NCBI GenBank assembly: GCA_045634445.1
Contig: JAZRAG010000075.1
Location: 26,770 to 90,769 of the forward strand
DNA length: 64,000 bases
Direction: 5' to 3'
From: Spyradenecus sp045634445
Lineage (GTDB): Bacteria > Verrucomicrobiota > Kiritimatiellia > RFP12 > DVOR01
Shown: positions 8,647 to 16,101 of the stretch, in pieces
Position numbering within the stretch: position 1 is the stretch's first letter
How the letters are laid out: the number at the start of each line of letters is the position of its first letter
The notes under the pieces: generated by a model
The model's database searches: none
What the model saw: only the letters and a program-made list of their open reading frames with translations
What the model was told of the DNA's origin: nothing
Made by a program: the position numbers and the translations under genes

Positions 8647-9060
8647 TTAATCGGGAATCGCTGCATAGATTAGTAAAAATAGAAGGCCTAGAACGAAGCC
8701 AATTGAGCCTGTGATAATCCCAGACATCCCCTTTCCGCTTTTAACTTCAGCACATCCACATCCAATGCCTCCTGCGGAAAGAATCATTCCAAACCATGCA
8801 GTCCACGATAACACTAAGCCAAGAATACCAAGAACAAGTGCCAAAGTAGCTAAAATACTCGAGTTTTGGCTTCCTTCAAACTCTTGTCGAGGTACAACTA
8901 GGGGTGTTGTATTGCCCGCTCCAAAAGTATTATAAATCTGAATTGGAGCATTTTGTTGTGAACGAGCTCGATGAAGCTCATTACCACACGCCATACAGAA
9001 TTTATTCCCAGTTGATTGCTGCTTTCCACAGTGAGCGCAAAACATTTGTTCGTCAGTCAT
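8647..9060 (-). CDS. Zinc-ribbon membrane protein, DUF4190-like
   Basis: About 137 aa. The N-terminus is a zinc ribbon (CAHCGKQ then CMACGNE, residues about 7-28), followed by a flexible Gln/Asn/Thr-rich linker and two hydrophobic helices (about 70-95 and 112-135). This is the layout of many predicted DUF4190-type membrane proteins with a cytoplasmic zinc ribbon. The upstream zinc-ribbon gene ends only 6 bp before this ATG, so they are co-transcribed; a GTG two codons earlier is a possible alternative start. No specific function is recognisable. Confidence 0.75.
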   Translation of the reverse strand: MTDEQMFCAHCGKQQSTGNKFCMACGNELHRARSQQNAPIQIYNTFGAGNTTPLVVPRQEFEGSQNSSILATLALVLGILGLVLSWTAWFGMILSAGGIGCGCAEVKSGKGMSGIITGSIGFVLGLLFLLIYAAIPD

Positions 9061-9066
9061 ATCCAC

Positions 9067-9741
9067 TTAATCTCTCCATTTAGCGTTAAATTCTTCATGC
9101 GACATCTGCCCAGAGGCGGCATCCACCGCATCTGTGACAACTGCTTGAATAATTATCCCCCAAAGAGCAATGGAAATCACCCACAAGAGGAACGATGTTA
9201 CGGCAGGACCATAATTTTTATTTGTGAGTTTTGCTCGTCTAAACAAATACCAATAAGGGAAAAGACACGACCGAATTCCGATTTCAGCCACTTCTTTTCT
9301 ATACCCTGCCTTTTCTAATACTGCTTCATCTTTAAGCGTCAAAATGATTAATACAATTCCCGCACAAATGAAAGCTGCACCCCTCGACGAACTGATGATG
9401 CCCACCACATACCAAACTATAATCGGCACAATCGCCAGTAACCATGCCCACTTATCCGTTAAGGGAAGCCGCTCTTTCGACTGTTGCGAGGTAGAACTTT
9501 TGAAGGCTTCGTTTTTAACTTTTACGCGCTTGCCAGACGGCAGCGTCACAATTTTATAGGGAGATTCCTGCGAAACACTTTCTTTTTGCAGTGTTTTAGT
9601 CTCAGCCACAAGCGACTCGGTTGTTGAATTATCCAAATGTGTCGGCACGCTCGGTTCAACTAACGACTCATGACTTTTTCCACATTTTGGGCAAAATCGA
9701 ACTTGAGCTTGAAGTTCATTTCCACAGTTTGTACAAAACAT
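9067..9741 (-). CDS. Zinc-ribbon membrane protein
   Basis: 224 aa. The N-terminal zinc ribbon (CTNCGNE then CPKCGKS, residues 3-21) is followed by a low-complexity linker to about residue 85. Hydrophobic helices follow (about 92-112, 117-135, and 185-205), with a conserved-looking FPYWYLFRRAKLTNKNYG segment in between, seen in proteins that resize or sense membrane subunits but not diagnostic. The start has AAAGGAAA upstream. It is the first gene of a two-gene unit whose ~310-nt leader is highly structured. Function unknown. Confidence 0.75.
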   Translation of the reverse strand: MFCTNCGNELQAQVRFCPKCGKSHESLVEPSVPTHLDNSTTESLVAETKTLQKESVSQESPYKIVTLPSGKRVKVKNEAFKSSTSQQSKERLPLTDKWAWLLAIVPIIVWYVVGIISSSRGAAFICAGIVLIILTLKDEAVLEKAGYRKEVAEIGIRSCLFPYWYLFRRAKLTNKNYGPAVTSFLLWVISIALWGIIIQAVVTDAVDAASGQMSHEEFNAKWRD

Positions 9742-9810
9742 ACCATTTCCTTTCTTTTACTAGCAGTTTTCTTACTAAGCGAAAGGAACTCGTTTTATTT
9801 TACTGAGATA

Positions 9811-10050
9811 AAATAAAGCGTGTTCTTCGCCCAATCATCTTCAGTAGAGGCCTACCACAGCCCGAGTGACGACAAGTGAACAGAGAACACGCTAGGAAAT
9901 GAATCCTAACGCGCCTCCGCATTACAACTCGTTCACTCAGAGAAAAGTGGTAGTTTCTACTGAACAAATTGTTATGCGTTAACGCATCTTTTAGTACGTC
10001 TGAGAGGTGGCAAGAGGACGCATCACGTCATCGCCCCAATCAAACTATGT
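9811..10050 (-). ncRNA. Candidate structured RNA or long structured 5' leader
   Basis: Downstream of a good minus-strand promoter lie about 240 nt with many complementary arms: CATCAC/GTGATG; TGCGTTAACGCA; TTGTTCA/TGAACGA enclosing GTAGAAACTAC; TAGGA/TCCTA; and a long 3' stem-loop closed by GCGTGTTCT/AGAACACGC followed by TTTATTTTAT. Two segments, CAGTAGAAACTACCAC and GTGGTAGGCCTCTACTG, can fold on themselves or pair with each other. GATTGGG(G)CGA occurs near both ends. It matches no class I know (not tmRNA, RNase P, SRP or 6S by motif). It could be a free RNA or a leader of the zinc-ribbon operon. Confidence 0.5.
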
Positions 10051-10056
10051 GATGGT

Positions 10057-10085
10057 AGTATAGACCTTTTTAGGATTTAATTCAA
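10057..10085 (-). promoter_or_regulatory. Sigma-70-type promoter of the structured RNA / zinc-ribbon operon
   Basis: On the minus strand TTGAAT, 17 bp spacing, TATACT. Transcription would start near 10050. Confidence 0.65.
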
Positions 10086-10113
10086 TAAGAAATTATTGCC
10101 CATCACAAAGTAT

Positions 10114-10323
10114 TAATTCTTCATTATTCCGTACTATATTTGCCGAGTCGTAACTTATTCATTTACAATAACTTATCTTGAATATTTTATGGCAGGTAAT
10201 TTTAGGCTTAAAATCAGTACAATCAGTACTATTCATGCAAAATTTAAACAGTACAATTTTAGGCGGGGACTTTTTGGCCCTGTCTAGAAAACTTTGGAAA
10301 ATAGTACGGAGGGCTGAAGAAAT
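10114..10323. repeat. MITE-like element, copy B
   Basis: About 210 bp. Terminal inverted repeats of about 28 bp: the left end AATTCTTCATTATTCCGTAC and the right end, read on the minus strand, ATTTCTTCAGCCCTCCGTAC, continuing into TATnTTT. Internally it matches copy A (8126-8399) in the same orientation, including TATTCATGCAAAATTTAAAC and TGTCTAGAAAACTTTGGAAA. Confidence 0.75.
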
Positions 10324-10383
10324 GAAACAAATGGGTTTGCAAATGATTGACGGATTGGGGGCTATAAAGCGTTAAAAACAATG

Positions 10384-10505
10384 TGAAAAGAGATTACTTT
10401 TAAGGGGTTTTTGAAAACAAGCCTTTTTGCCTTTCAAAACAACCCTTTTTGATCTTGAAAAGAGGTTGTTTTGGGAGTCAATTTCAGCCTTTTCTAAAAA
10501 CCGCT
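10384..10505. repeat. 22-bp-step A/T-tract array, locus 2
   Basis: Four consecutive units start at 10412, 10434, 10456 and 10478, exactly 22 bp apart, each like TSAAAAnArssytkTTTTnn; a diverged unit precedes them at about 10384. Units occur in both orientations of an AAAACAAGCCTTTTT / AAAAGAGGTTGTTTT core. Lies between MITE copy B and the 3' end of cysK. Confidence 0.8.
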
Positions 10506-10580
10506 TAAAATCAAGCATTTAATGGCGCAGCGTTGAATGGATGCGCTCATGGTTGATGATGGGTGTAAAAGAGGGTTATG

Positions 10581-11501
10581 TTATGCGTCAAAGAGCCAGG
10601 TGGAGAGGTAGCGGTCGCCGCCGTCGGGGATGATGACGATGATGCGTTTGCCGGCGTAGGCTTCGTTGCGGGAGAGGTCGCGGGCTACTGAGAGGGCGGC
10701 GCCTGCTGAGATGCCGACGAGTAAGCCATCGGTCTTGGCGATGGTACGCGCAGCTTCGCCAGCGGCTTCTGCGCTAACGGCGATGGCGCGTGTAATAAGG
10801 GCGGTGTCTAAGTTCTTGGGAATGAAGCCTGCGCCGATGCCTTGGAGTTTATGGGGGCCAGGGGTGCCACCACTGATAACGGGGGAGGTGTCTGGCTCTA
10901 CAGCGATAACTTCGAGATTGGGATTCTTGGACTTAAGCACAGTCGCAATGCCCGAAAGGGTGCCACCAGTGCCAACGCCTGCGACTAAGACATCGACTTG
11001 GCCATCGGTGTCGCGCAGGAGCTCGTAGGCAGTCTGTTCGCGGTGGGCGGCGGGATTGGCTGGGTTTTCAAATTGTTGGGGAATCCAACTGCCTGGGTTG
11101 GCCGCTTGTAGGGCTTGGGCTTCTGCGATGGCGCCTGTCATGCCGCGTTCGCCTGGGGTGAGGACGAGTTCTGCACCATAGGCGGCAAGGAGCTTGCGGC
11201 GTTCGGCGCTCATGGTTTCGGGCATGGTGAGGATGAGGCGATAGCCTTTAACGGCGGCGGCAAGGGCGAGGCCGATGCCTGTATTACCGCTAGTGGGTTC
11301 AATGATGAGGCCGCCAGGCGCGAGGAGTCCATCGCGTTCGGCGGCTTCAATCATGGCGAGGGCAACGCGGTCTTTGATGCTGCCACCGGGATTAAAGTAT
11401 TCGACCTTGGCGAGGAGTTCTGCGTGGCCATCGTTGAATCGATTGAGGCGCACGAGAGGGGTGTTGCGGGCGGTCTCAAGGATGGTGTTGTAGATGGGCA
11501 T
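10581..11501 (-). CDS. cysK: Cysteine synthase A (O-acetylserine sulfhydrylase)
   Basis: 306 aa, full length for the family. PLP-dependent enzyme converting O-acetylserine and sulfide to cysteine in the cytoplasm. Visible motifs: NPGGSIKDRVA with the PLP-binding Lys (about residue 44), EPTSGNTGIGLA, the phosphate-binding GVGTGGTLSG (about 175-185), and GISAGAA near the C-terminus. It starts 23 bp after the deacetylase-like gene, with which it probably forms a transcription unit. No other sulfur genes are adjacent. Confidence 0.95.
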   Translation of the reverse strand: MPIYNTILETARNTPLVRLNRFNDGHAELLAKVEYFNPGGSIKDRVALAMIEAAERDGLLAPGGLIIEPTSGNTGIGLALAAAVKGYRLILTMPETMSAERRKLLAAYGAELVLTPGERGMTGAIAEAQALQAANPGSWIPQQFENPANPAAHREQTAYELLRDTDGQVDVLVAGVGTGGTLSGIATVLKSKNPNLEVIAVEPDTSPVISGGTPGPHKLQGIGAGFIPKNLDTALITRAIAVSAEAAGEAARTIAKTDGLLVGISAGAALSVARDLSRNEAYAGKRIIVIIPDGGDRYLSTWLFDA

Positions 11502-11524
11502 AGGAGGCTCTCGCGTAGGGTGGT

Positions 11525-12394
11525 TTAGCGGGCTTGTTTGGCGGTGGAGCCAACGCGATAACGGCCGCGGGTGGCAAGGAGGTAGATCTGTAAGGGGCTC
11601 CGATTGCCAGGGATAATGCGGCGATGGATATCATCGGGCGCGGCTTCAATGGGGCGCATATACTTGCCCGTGGTTAAGATGTAGGTGTAGCCAATGGCTT
11701 TGACGGTGGCGCGTAAATCGTCTGCAGGGACGCCCACGGGCAAGGAGAAGAGTTTAGGGGAGTGACCAAGAACGCCCGTCATCCACTTGCGTGCGAGCTG
11801 GAGCTCGTCAGTGAGGGTGGGGGCGGAGACTTGGTCGGCCGCGATGGTGGAACCGAATTCAACGAGGCCTGAGCGCACCATTTCCTTGACTTCTAAGACT
11901 TTGAGGTGGTCGGCATTCTGGGGATCCAAGGGCGGAATGAGGCAGGTGGCCTTGGCTTTGAGTTTGCGTAGGATGGGGAAGAGGGCAAAGAAGGCGTCGC
12001 GGGTGCCGCCATCAAAGGTGAGGACGACGGACTTCTGGTCGGGTGCTGCGATGGCTTCAGAGGTGGTGAGGAGTCGGTAGTTGGCCGCCTTGAGATTGAG
12101 GATGAGCTTTTCGAGGGCTGCAGGGTGGATGGTCTCCTCGGGGTGTGCGGGGTCAACGGGCTTTTCGGCCACGTGACGGAAGCAGAGGAAGATCGGCACA
12201 TCGCGTGCAGAGCGCGGGCGCCACCAAGCAACCAAAAGCGAAATGAGTAATGTCACGCCCAACCAAACGGCTGCGCCGATGAGACGGGTTTGCCAAGTGA
12301 GTGGGCACATAATCCAAATGGTCATCAAGACAACCCAAATGGCTGCTAACCAACGAAAGCGTGCTTCGTACGAAGAGAGAAGACCCAAAGTCAT
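11525..12394 (-). CDS. Membrane-anchored polysaccharide-deacetylase-like protein, motifs degenerate
   Basis: About 289 aa. Two N-terminal hydrophobic helices (about 14-31 and 38-56) precede a NodB-like domain. Family landmarks are present but altered: TFDGG (126-130) where TFDDG carries the catalytic and metal-binding Asp pair, and EFGSTIAADQ (179-188) where the metal-binding His-x3-His motif is expected. LLTTSEAI and the following strand order are family-like, so the fold is likely kept while the deacetylase chemistry is doubtful. Start ATG follows AAGGAG with good spacing; the frame extends 20 codons further upstream without support. cysK follows 23 bp downstream. Confidence 0.75.
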   Translation of the reverse strand: MTLGLLSSYEARFRWLAAIWVVLMTIWIMCPLTWQTRLIGAAVWLGVTLLISLLVAWWRPRSARDVPIFLCFRHVAEKPVDPAHPEETIHPAALEKLILNLKAANYRLLTTSEAIAAPDQKSVVLTFDGGTRDAFFALFPILRKLKAKATCLIPPLDPQNADHLKVLEVKEMVRSGLVEFGSTIAADQVSAPTLTDELQLARKWMTGVLGHSPKLFSLPVGVPADDLRATVKAIGYTYILTTGKYMRPIEAAPDDIHRRIIPGNRSPLQIYLLATRGRYRVGSTAKQAR

Positions 12395-12574
12395 AGTTGA
12401 CTCCTTGTTTGGGCTGTGAGTGCTTGTCCACCATGGGCCGCTCATCACAGTCATTCAATAATGTAGCAAAATCACCCCTATGGGATAAACCCTTTTTTTG
12501 CTTCTTGTGTGCTTTTCTTGTGAGAACGCAGGGGAGCGGAGGAGGGGTGTACGGAGGGGTGGGATTTTAATTAC

Positions 12575-12604
12575 TTGACAGAGCACAGGGAGATTTGGTA
12601 CAGT
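12575..12604 (+). promoter_or_regulatory. Promoter of the rpmH operon
   Basis: TTGACA, 18 bp, TACAGT, about 90 bp before rpmH. Confidence 0.6.
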
Positions 12605-12615
12605 TTCGGTTCATT

Positions 12616-12663
12616 GCAGATTTTGGAATTTGAATCTTCGCAGATTTTGATTCGCAGATTTTG
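12616..12663 (+). repeat. Triple GCAGATTTTG repeat in the rpmH leader
   Basis: The 10-mer GCAGATTTTG occurs exactly at 12616, 12640 and 12654, with TTC before the last two copies, between the promoter and the rpmH ribosome site. Confidence 0.75.
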
Positions 12664-12695
12664 AATAGGTCTCAACGACGAGAGGAATACACATC

Positions 12696-12833
12696 ATGAA
12701 GATGACTTGGCAACCTTCTAAGATTAAGCGCGTTCGCAAGATTGGTTTCCGCGCTCGCATGGCTACTAAGGGCGGTCGCAAGATCTTGGCTCGCCGCCGT
12801 GCTAAAGGCCGCAAGGCATTGGTTCACGCTTAA
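12696..12833 (+). CDS. rpmH: 50S ribosomal protein L34
   Basis: 45 aa, a normal L34 length. It begins MKMTWQPSKIKRVRKIGFRA and contains the family ending motif (MATKGGRKILARRRAKGRKAL). AGAGGAA precedes the ATG. It is followed by rnpA, yidD and yidC, the conserved bacterial order around L34. Basic small protein of the large ribosomal subunit. Confidence 0.97.
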   Translation: MKMTWQPSKIKRVRKIGFRARMATKGGRKILARRRAKGRKALVHA

Positions 12834-12856
12834 GTGAATCGCTCGGGGGGCACGCT

Positions 12857-13276
12857 GTGACCGATACCCCTGTGTGCGGCGTTGTTTCCAAAGGAGGCTC
12901 CTACCAGGCGCCTCCTTTGCTTTTGTCGCCTTTTAGACTCCCTGAAGACGTGTTTTCGGCGTTGTTTGAAAAGGGGAAGTCTGAGGCGAATCGCTCATTG
13001 GTGCTGCGTTATGTGCCCAATGGGTTGGAGAAGACGCGCATAGGGGTGATTACGACGAAGCGGACGTTCCGTAGGGCGGTGGATCGCACGCGTGCCCGTA
13101 GGCTGATGCGTGAGGCGTTTCGATTGGAGCGTACGCAGTTGGCCGTGGGGTACGATTTGGTTTTGATTGGGCGGCAGGCTTTGACAACGCTGCGATGCCA
13201 AGAGGTGCGAAGCGACCTTTTAAAGTTGTGTCGCCGTGCGAAGTTGCTGGCGAATCAAGGTCGCAGTGGACAGTGA
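12857..13276 (+). CDS. rnpA: Ribonuclease P protein component
   Basis: 139 aa, starting at GTG after a GGGGGG stretch. Role: the protein cofactor of RNase P, for tRNA 5' maturation. The family RNR signature region is visible: RTFRRAVDRTRARRLMREAF (residues about 73-92), preceded by NRSLVLRYVPN and followed by GYDLVLIGRQA. The N-terminal ~30 residues before FRLPED are longer than usual and unremarkable. 23 bp after rpmH, and overlapping nothing of yidD if the latter starts at 13284. Confidence 0.94.
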   Translation: MTDTPVCGVVSKGGSYQAPPLLLSPFRLPEDVFSALFEKGKSEANRSLVLRYVPNGLEKTRIGVITTKRTFRRAVDRTRARRLMREAFRLERTQLAVGYDLVLIGRQALTTLRCQEVRSDLLKLCRRAKLLANQGRSGQ

Positions 13277-13283
13277 GGCTATA

Positions 13284-13559
13284 ATGGCGCGTGCACGATG
13301 GCAACAATGGCTTGCGAATGGGTTGATTGCCTGCGTGCGGTTCTACCAGCAGACGTTGCATAGCTTCTTTGGGTATGGCAGCTGCCGTTTTACACCGACG
13401 TGTTCGCAGTATATGATTGAAGCGGTGCAGGTGTATGGGCCCTTTAAAGGGTTGGGCTTAGGGCTCTGGCGCATTTTACGATGTAACCCGTTTTGTCGGG
13501 GTGGGTACGACCCAGTACCATTGCCTCGACAGGACAGAAACGAGATGAATGATGAATAA
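13284..13559 (+). CDS. yidD: Membrane protein insertion efficiency factor YidD
   Basis: 91 aa. The DUF37/YidD signature is complete: FYQQTLHSFFGYGSCRFTPTCSQYMIEAV with the paired cysteines, then GPFKGLGLGLWRILRCNPFCRGGYDPVP. Start ATG preceded by GTGAGG, 7 bp after rnpA. Its last codons overlap the beginning of yidC, implying translational coupling. Assists YidC-dependent insertion at the inner membrane. Confidence 0.95.
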   Translation: MARARWQQWLANGLIACVRFYQQTLHSFFGYGSCRFTPTCSQYMIEAVQVYGPFKGLGLGLWRILRCNPFCRGGYDPVPLPRQDRNEMNDE

Positions 13560-15222
13560 GAATGACAAGATTTGGGTGGTCGTATTGGTGGCCGCACTCT
13601 TGGGTTATTTTGCATGGAGTTGGCTCTCTCCGAAGCCAGCACAGCCTGCTCAGCCAGCGCCTGTAGTGGCGCCAGTAGCGCAGACTACCGCACCTGCGGT
13701 GACGCCGAGTGCGCCTGCGCCTGTAGTGGCTCCAACGCTTCAACCTGCGCAGCAGCAGTTCTACACGCTCAAGAATGACGAGGTGGTCTTGACCTTCTCT
13801 GATTTGGGCGCTCGTTTGACGAAGGCTGAACTCTTACAGTATCGCAAGGAAAACACCGAAGACTCCGCGCATGTGGTCTTGGAAACGGGTGATTTGATGA
13901 ATCTCTCGTTTGAGGGCGCTGCGCAGTATTTGAAGTATCAGGTGGCAACGCCTGATGCGCAGACGTTGGTTTTCTCTACGGTGTTGCCGACAGGGGTGAC
14001 CTTGGAACGTACGGTGACGTTGGGCGATAACTACGTGGTAGGCGTGCGCGATGCCTTCCGTGCGGCTCAGAATGCAGCGATCGCTCCTTATCAGTTCAGT
14101 GCGGGTGCGTTTCATTTGACTGACAAGCAAGGCGATACGATTGGTTTTGATACGCTCGCTGCTGGTGAAGATGATCCCGAATACCATGAAGGGGATTTGG
14201 CAAAGCTCTTGGGTGCACGTAGCGCATTCTTGGGTTGCGGTACGAGTTCTGATCCGACTGGCTTGCCTTTGACGGGCAGTGCTTCTTTGGCTACTGCACA
14301 GACGTGGGTAGCATTGAAGAGCCGCTTCTTTGCAACGTTGGTGATGCCTCCAGTGGCGGCGCCGTGCACGTATGGCGTGTCGCGTGATCCTGCGGCTAAG
14401 ACGTTGCAGATTACAGGCGTGAATGCCGCCTTTACCTATCCTGCGATGCAGCTCACGGGCGGAGTTTCTTCTGGCGTGGTGACGCGTTTGTACGTGGGCC
14501 CTAAGTTGTTGAGCAATCTCAAGGCTTTTGGTAACAATGCAGACGACGTGATGGACTTCGGGATGTTCTCGTGGTTCTGCGCATTACTCTTGCCGATTTT
14601 GAACTTCTTCTACAACTTAATCCCGAACTACGGCGTGGCGATTGTGCTGTTGACCCTGCTCGTGCGTGTGGTCTTCTGGCCGTTGACGCACAAGAGCACG
14701 GTTTCGATGCGTAAGATGAGTGTGGTGCAGCCTCAGATTAAGGCCTTGCAGGCACAGTTTAAGGATAATCCGCAGAAGTTGCAACAGGAAACGCTTAAGC
14801 TCTATCGCGAGCACAAGGTGAATCCTTTCTCGAGTTGCTTGCCGATGTTGGTGCAGATTCCGATCTTCATTGCGCTTTTCACGGTGTTGCGCTCTGCAGT
14901 GGAATTGCGTTTCGCCGACTTCCTCTGGATTGCCGACCTTTCGCAGCCTGAAAACCTCTTTGCAGGTATCTTGCCGATGCCGCTCAATATCTTGCCGATT
15001 TTGACGGCCGTTACGATGGGTTTGCAGACGCACCTTTCGCCCGCTTCGGGTGACCCTGCGCAGAAGAAGATGATGACGTGGATGATGCCGATTATGTTGC
15101 TCTTCATGTTCTACTCGATGCCGTCTGCGCTCTGCTTGTATTGGACGATTTCGCAGGTCCTTTCGATTGCACAGATGTGGTACATCCACAAGACTACGGC
15201 CACAACGCCGACTAACGCTTAA
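13549..15222 (+). CDS. yidC: Membrane protein insertase YidC
   Basis: 557 aa, Gram-negative type. An N-terminal helix (about 8-25) is followed by a Pro/Ala-rich linker and a large periplasmic beta domain (about 65-310). The conserved insertase core follows with helices near 345, 365-385, 440-460, 490 and 520, with FWPLTHKSTVSMRKM and NPFSSCLPMLVQIPIFIALF clearly recognisable. Overlaps yidD by 11 bp; either of the two adjacent ATGs could be used. Inserts and folds inner-membrane proteins, alone or with Sec. Confidence 0.96.
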   Translation: MMNKNDKIWVVVLVAALLGYFAWSWLSPKPAQPAQPAPVVAPVAQTTAPAVTPSAPAPVVAPTLQPAQQQFYTLKNDEVVLTFSDLGARLTKAELLQYRKENTEDSAHVVLETGDLMNLSFEGAAQYLKYQVATPDAQTLVFSTVLPTGVTLERTVTLGDNYVVGVRDAFRAAQNAAIAPYQFSAGAFHLTDKQGDTIGFDTLAAGEDDPEYHEGDLAKLLGARSAFLGCGTSSDPTGLPLTGSASLATAQTWVALKSRFFATLVMPPVAAPCTYGVSRDPAAKTLQITGVNAAFTYPAMQLTGGVSSGVVTRLYVGPKLLSNLKAFGNNADDVMDFGMFSWFCALLLPILNFFYNLIPNYGVAIVLLTLLVRVVFWPLTHKSTVSMRKMSVVQPQIKALQAQFKDNPQKLQQETLKLYREHKVNPFSSCLPMLVQIPIFIALFTVLRSAVELRFADFLWIADLSQPENLFAGILPMPLNILPILTAVTMGLQTHLSPASGDPAQKKMMTWMMPIMLLFMFYSMPSALCLYWTISQVLSIAQMWYIHKTTATTPTNA

Positions 15223-15230
15223 GTAATACC

Positions 15231-16100
15231 ATGAAAGCTCAAGATATTACAGCCGTTTCCGCAGTGCTCCCTTCATCGGAGGCTGCGGAATGTCTTTTAG
15301 AATTGCTCGATGCTGATGCCTTTACACCCACCGTTTGGGAAGACATTGAAACGGGTAATGTGCGTTTAGACATCTTCTTGGAAGATCCTGCTGCAGCCGA
15401 AGGTGTAGAAGACGCTGTGCGTGCAACGGCAGCGATCGCAGGCCTTGAGGTGCAGCTGACGCGCGATACGCTCCCTGCGGCAGATTGGTCGGAAGCGTGG
15501 AAGCGTTTCTTCCATGTGGAGCACATCACCAACCGTGTTACGATTCGTCCTTCTTGGGAAGATTACGCAGCGCGTGAAGGTGAAGTGGTGATTACGCTTG
15601 ACCCCGGAATGAGCTTCGGTACAGGGAAGCATCCGACAACGCGTGCCTGCTTAGAAATGCTTGATGAGCTCGCTGTGGGCGATTTGAATCGTCCAGTGTT
15701 GGACATGGGCTGCGGCAGTGGGATTCTCTCGATTGCAGCGCAGAAGTTGGGCTTTACGCATGTGCGTGGGTTTGATTATGATGCGGATGCTGTGGCCGTG
15801 GCAAAGGAAAATGCTGAGCTGAATGGCGTATGTATTCCGTATGAAACGCGCGACTTGGCGAATAACTTGGATCAGGGCGCTGTAGTGCTTGCCAATATCT
15901 TGGGCCCTGTCTTGATTGAATACGCTGCAGAAGTGGCATGTGCTGTATTGCCAGGGGGCGCTTTGGTTGCTTCGGGTATCTTGGATACGCTCTATCCTGA
16001 AGTGAAGGCTGCTTTTGAAAAGTACGGCTTGCAAGAGGTTTCGTCGCGCTTGATTGGTGAATGGCGTTCGGGCCTTTTCACGCGCTCAATGGAGGACTAA
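15231..16100 (+). CDS. prmA: Ribosomal protein L11 methyltransferase
   Basis: 289 aa, the usual PrmA size. The SAM-binding motif VLDMGCGSGILSIAA (about 157-171) follows the GMSFGTGKHPTTRACL segment specific to PrmA, and the NPPY-like motif is LANILGP. N-terminal substrate-recognition domain of about 100 residues. Starts 8 bp after yidC. Methylates L11 in the cytoplasm. Confidence 0.94.
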   Translation: MKAQDITAVSAVLPSSEAAECLLELLDADAFTPTVWEDIETGNVRLDIFLEDPAAAEGVEDAVRATAAIAGLEVQLTRDTLPAADWSEAWKRFFHVEHITNRVTIRPSWEDYAAREGEVVITLDPGMSFGTGKHPTTRACLEMLDELAVGDLNRPVLDMGCGSGILSIAAQKLGFTHVRGFDYDADAVAVAKENAELNGVCIPYETRDLANNLDQGAVVLANILGPVLIEYAAEVACAVLPGGALVASGILDTLYPEVKAAFEKYGLQEVSSRLIGEWRSGLFTRSMED

Positions 16101-16101
16101 G

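Noticed and set aside
9811..10050. Structured RNA as tmRNA, RNase P, SRP or 6S RNA
   Set aside because: None of the core motifs of these classes is present on either strand.
10412..10499. 22-bp arrays as a CRISPR
   Set aside because: No constant repeat with unique spacers, units vary throughout, and no cas genes.
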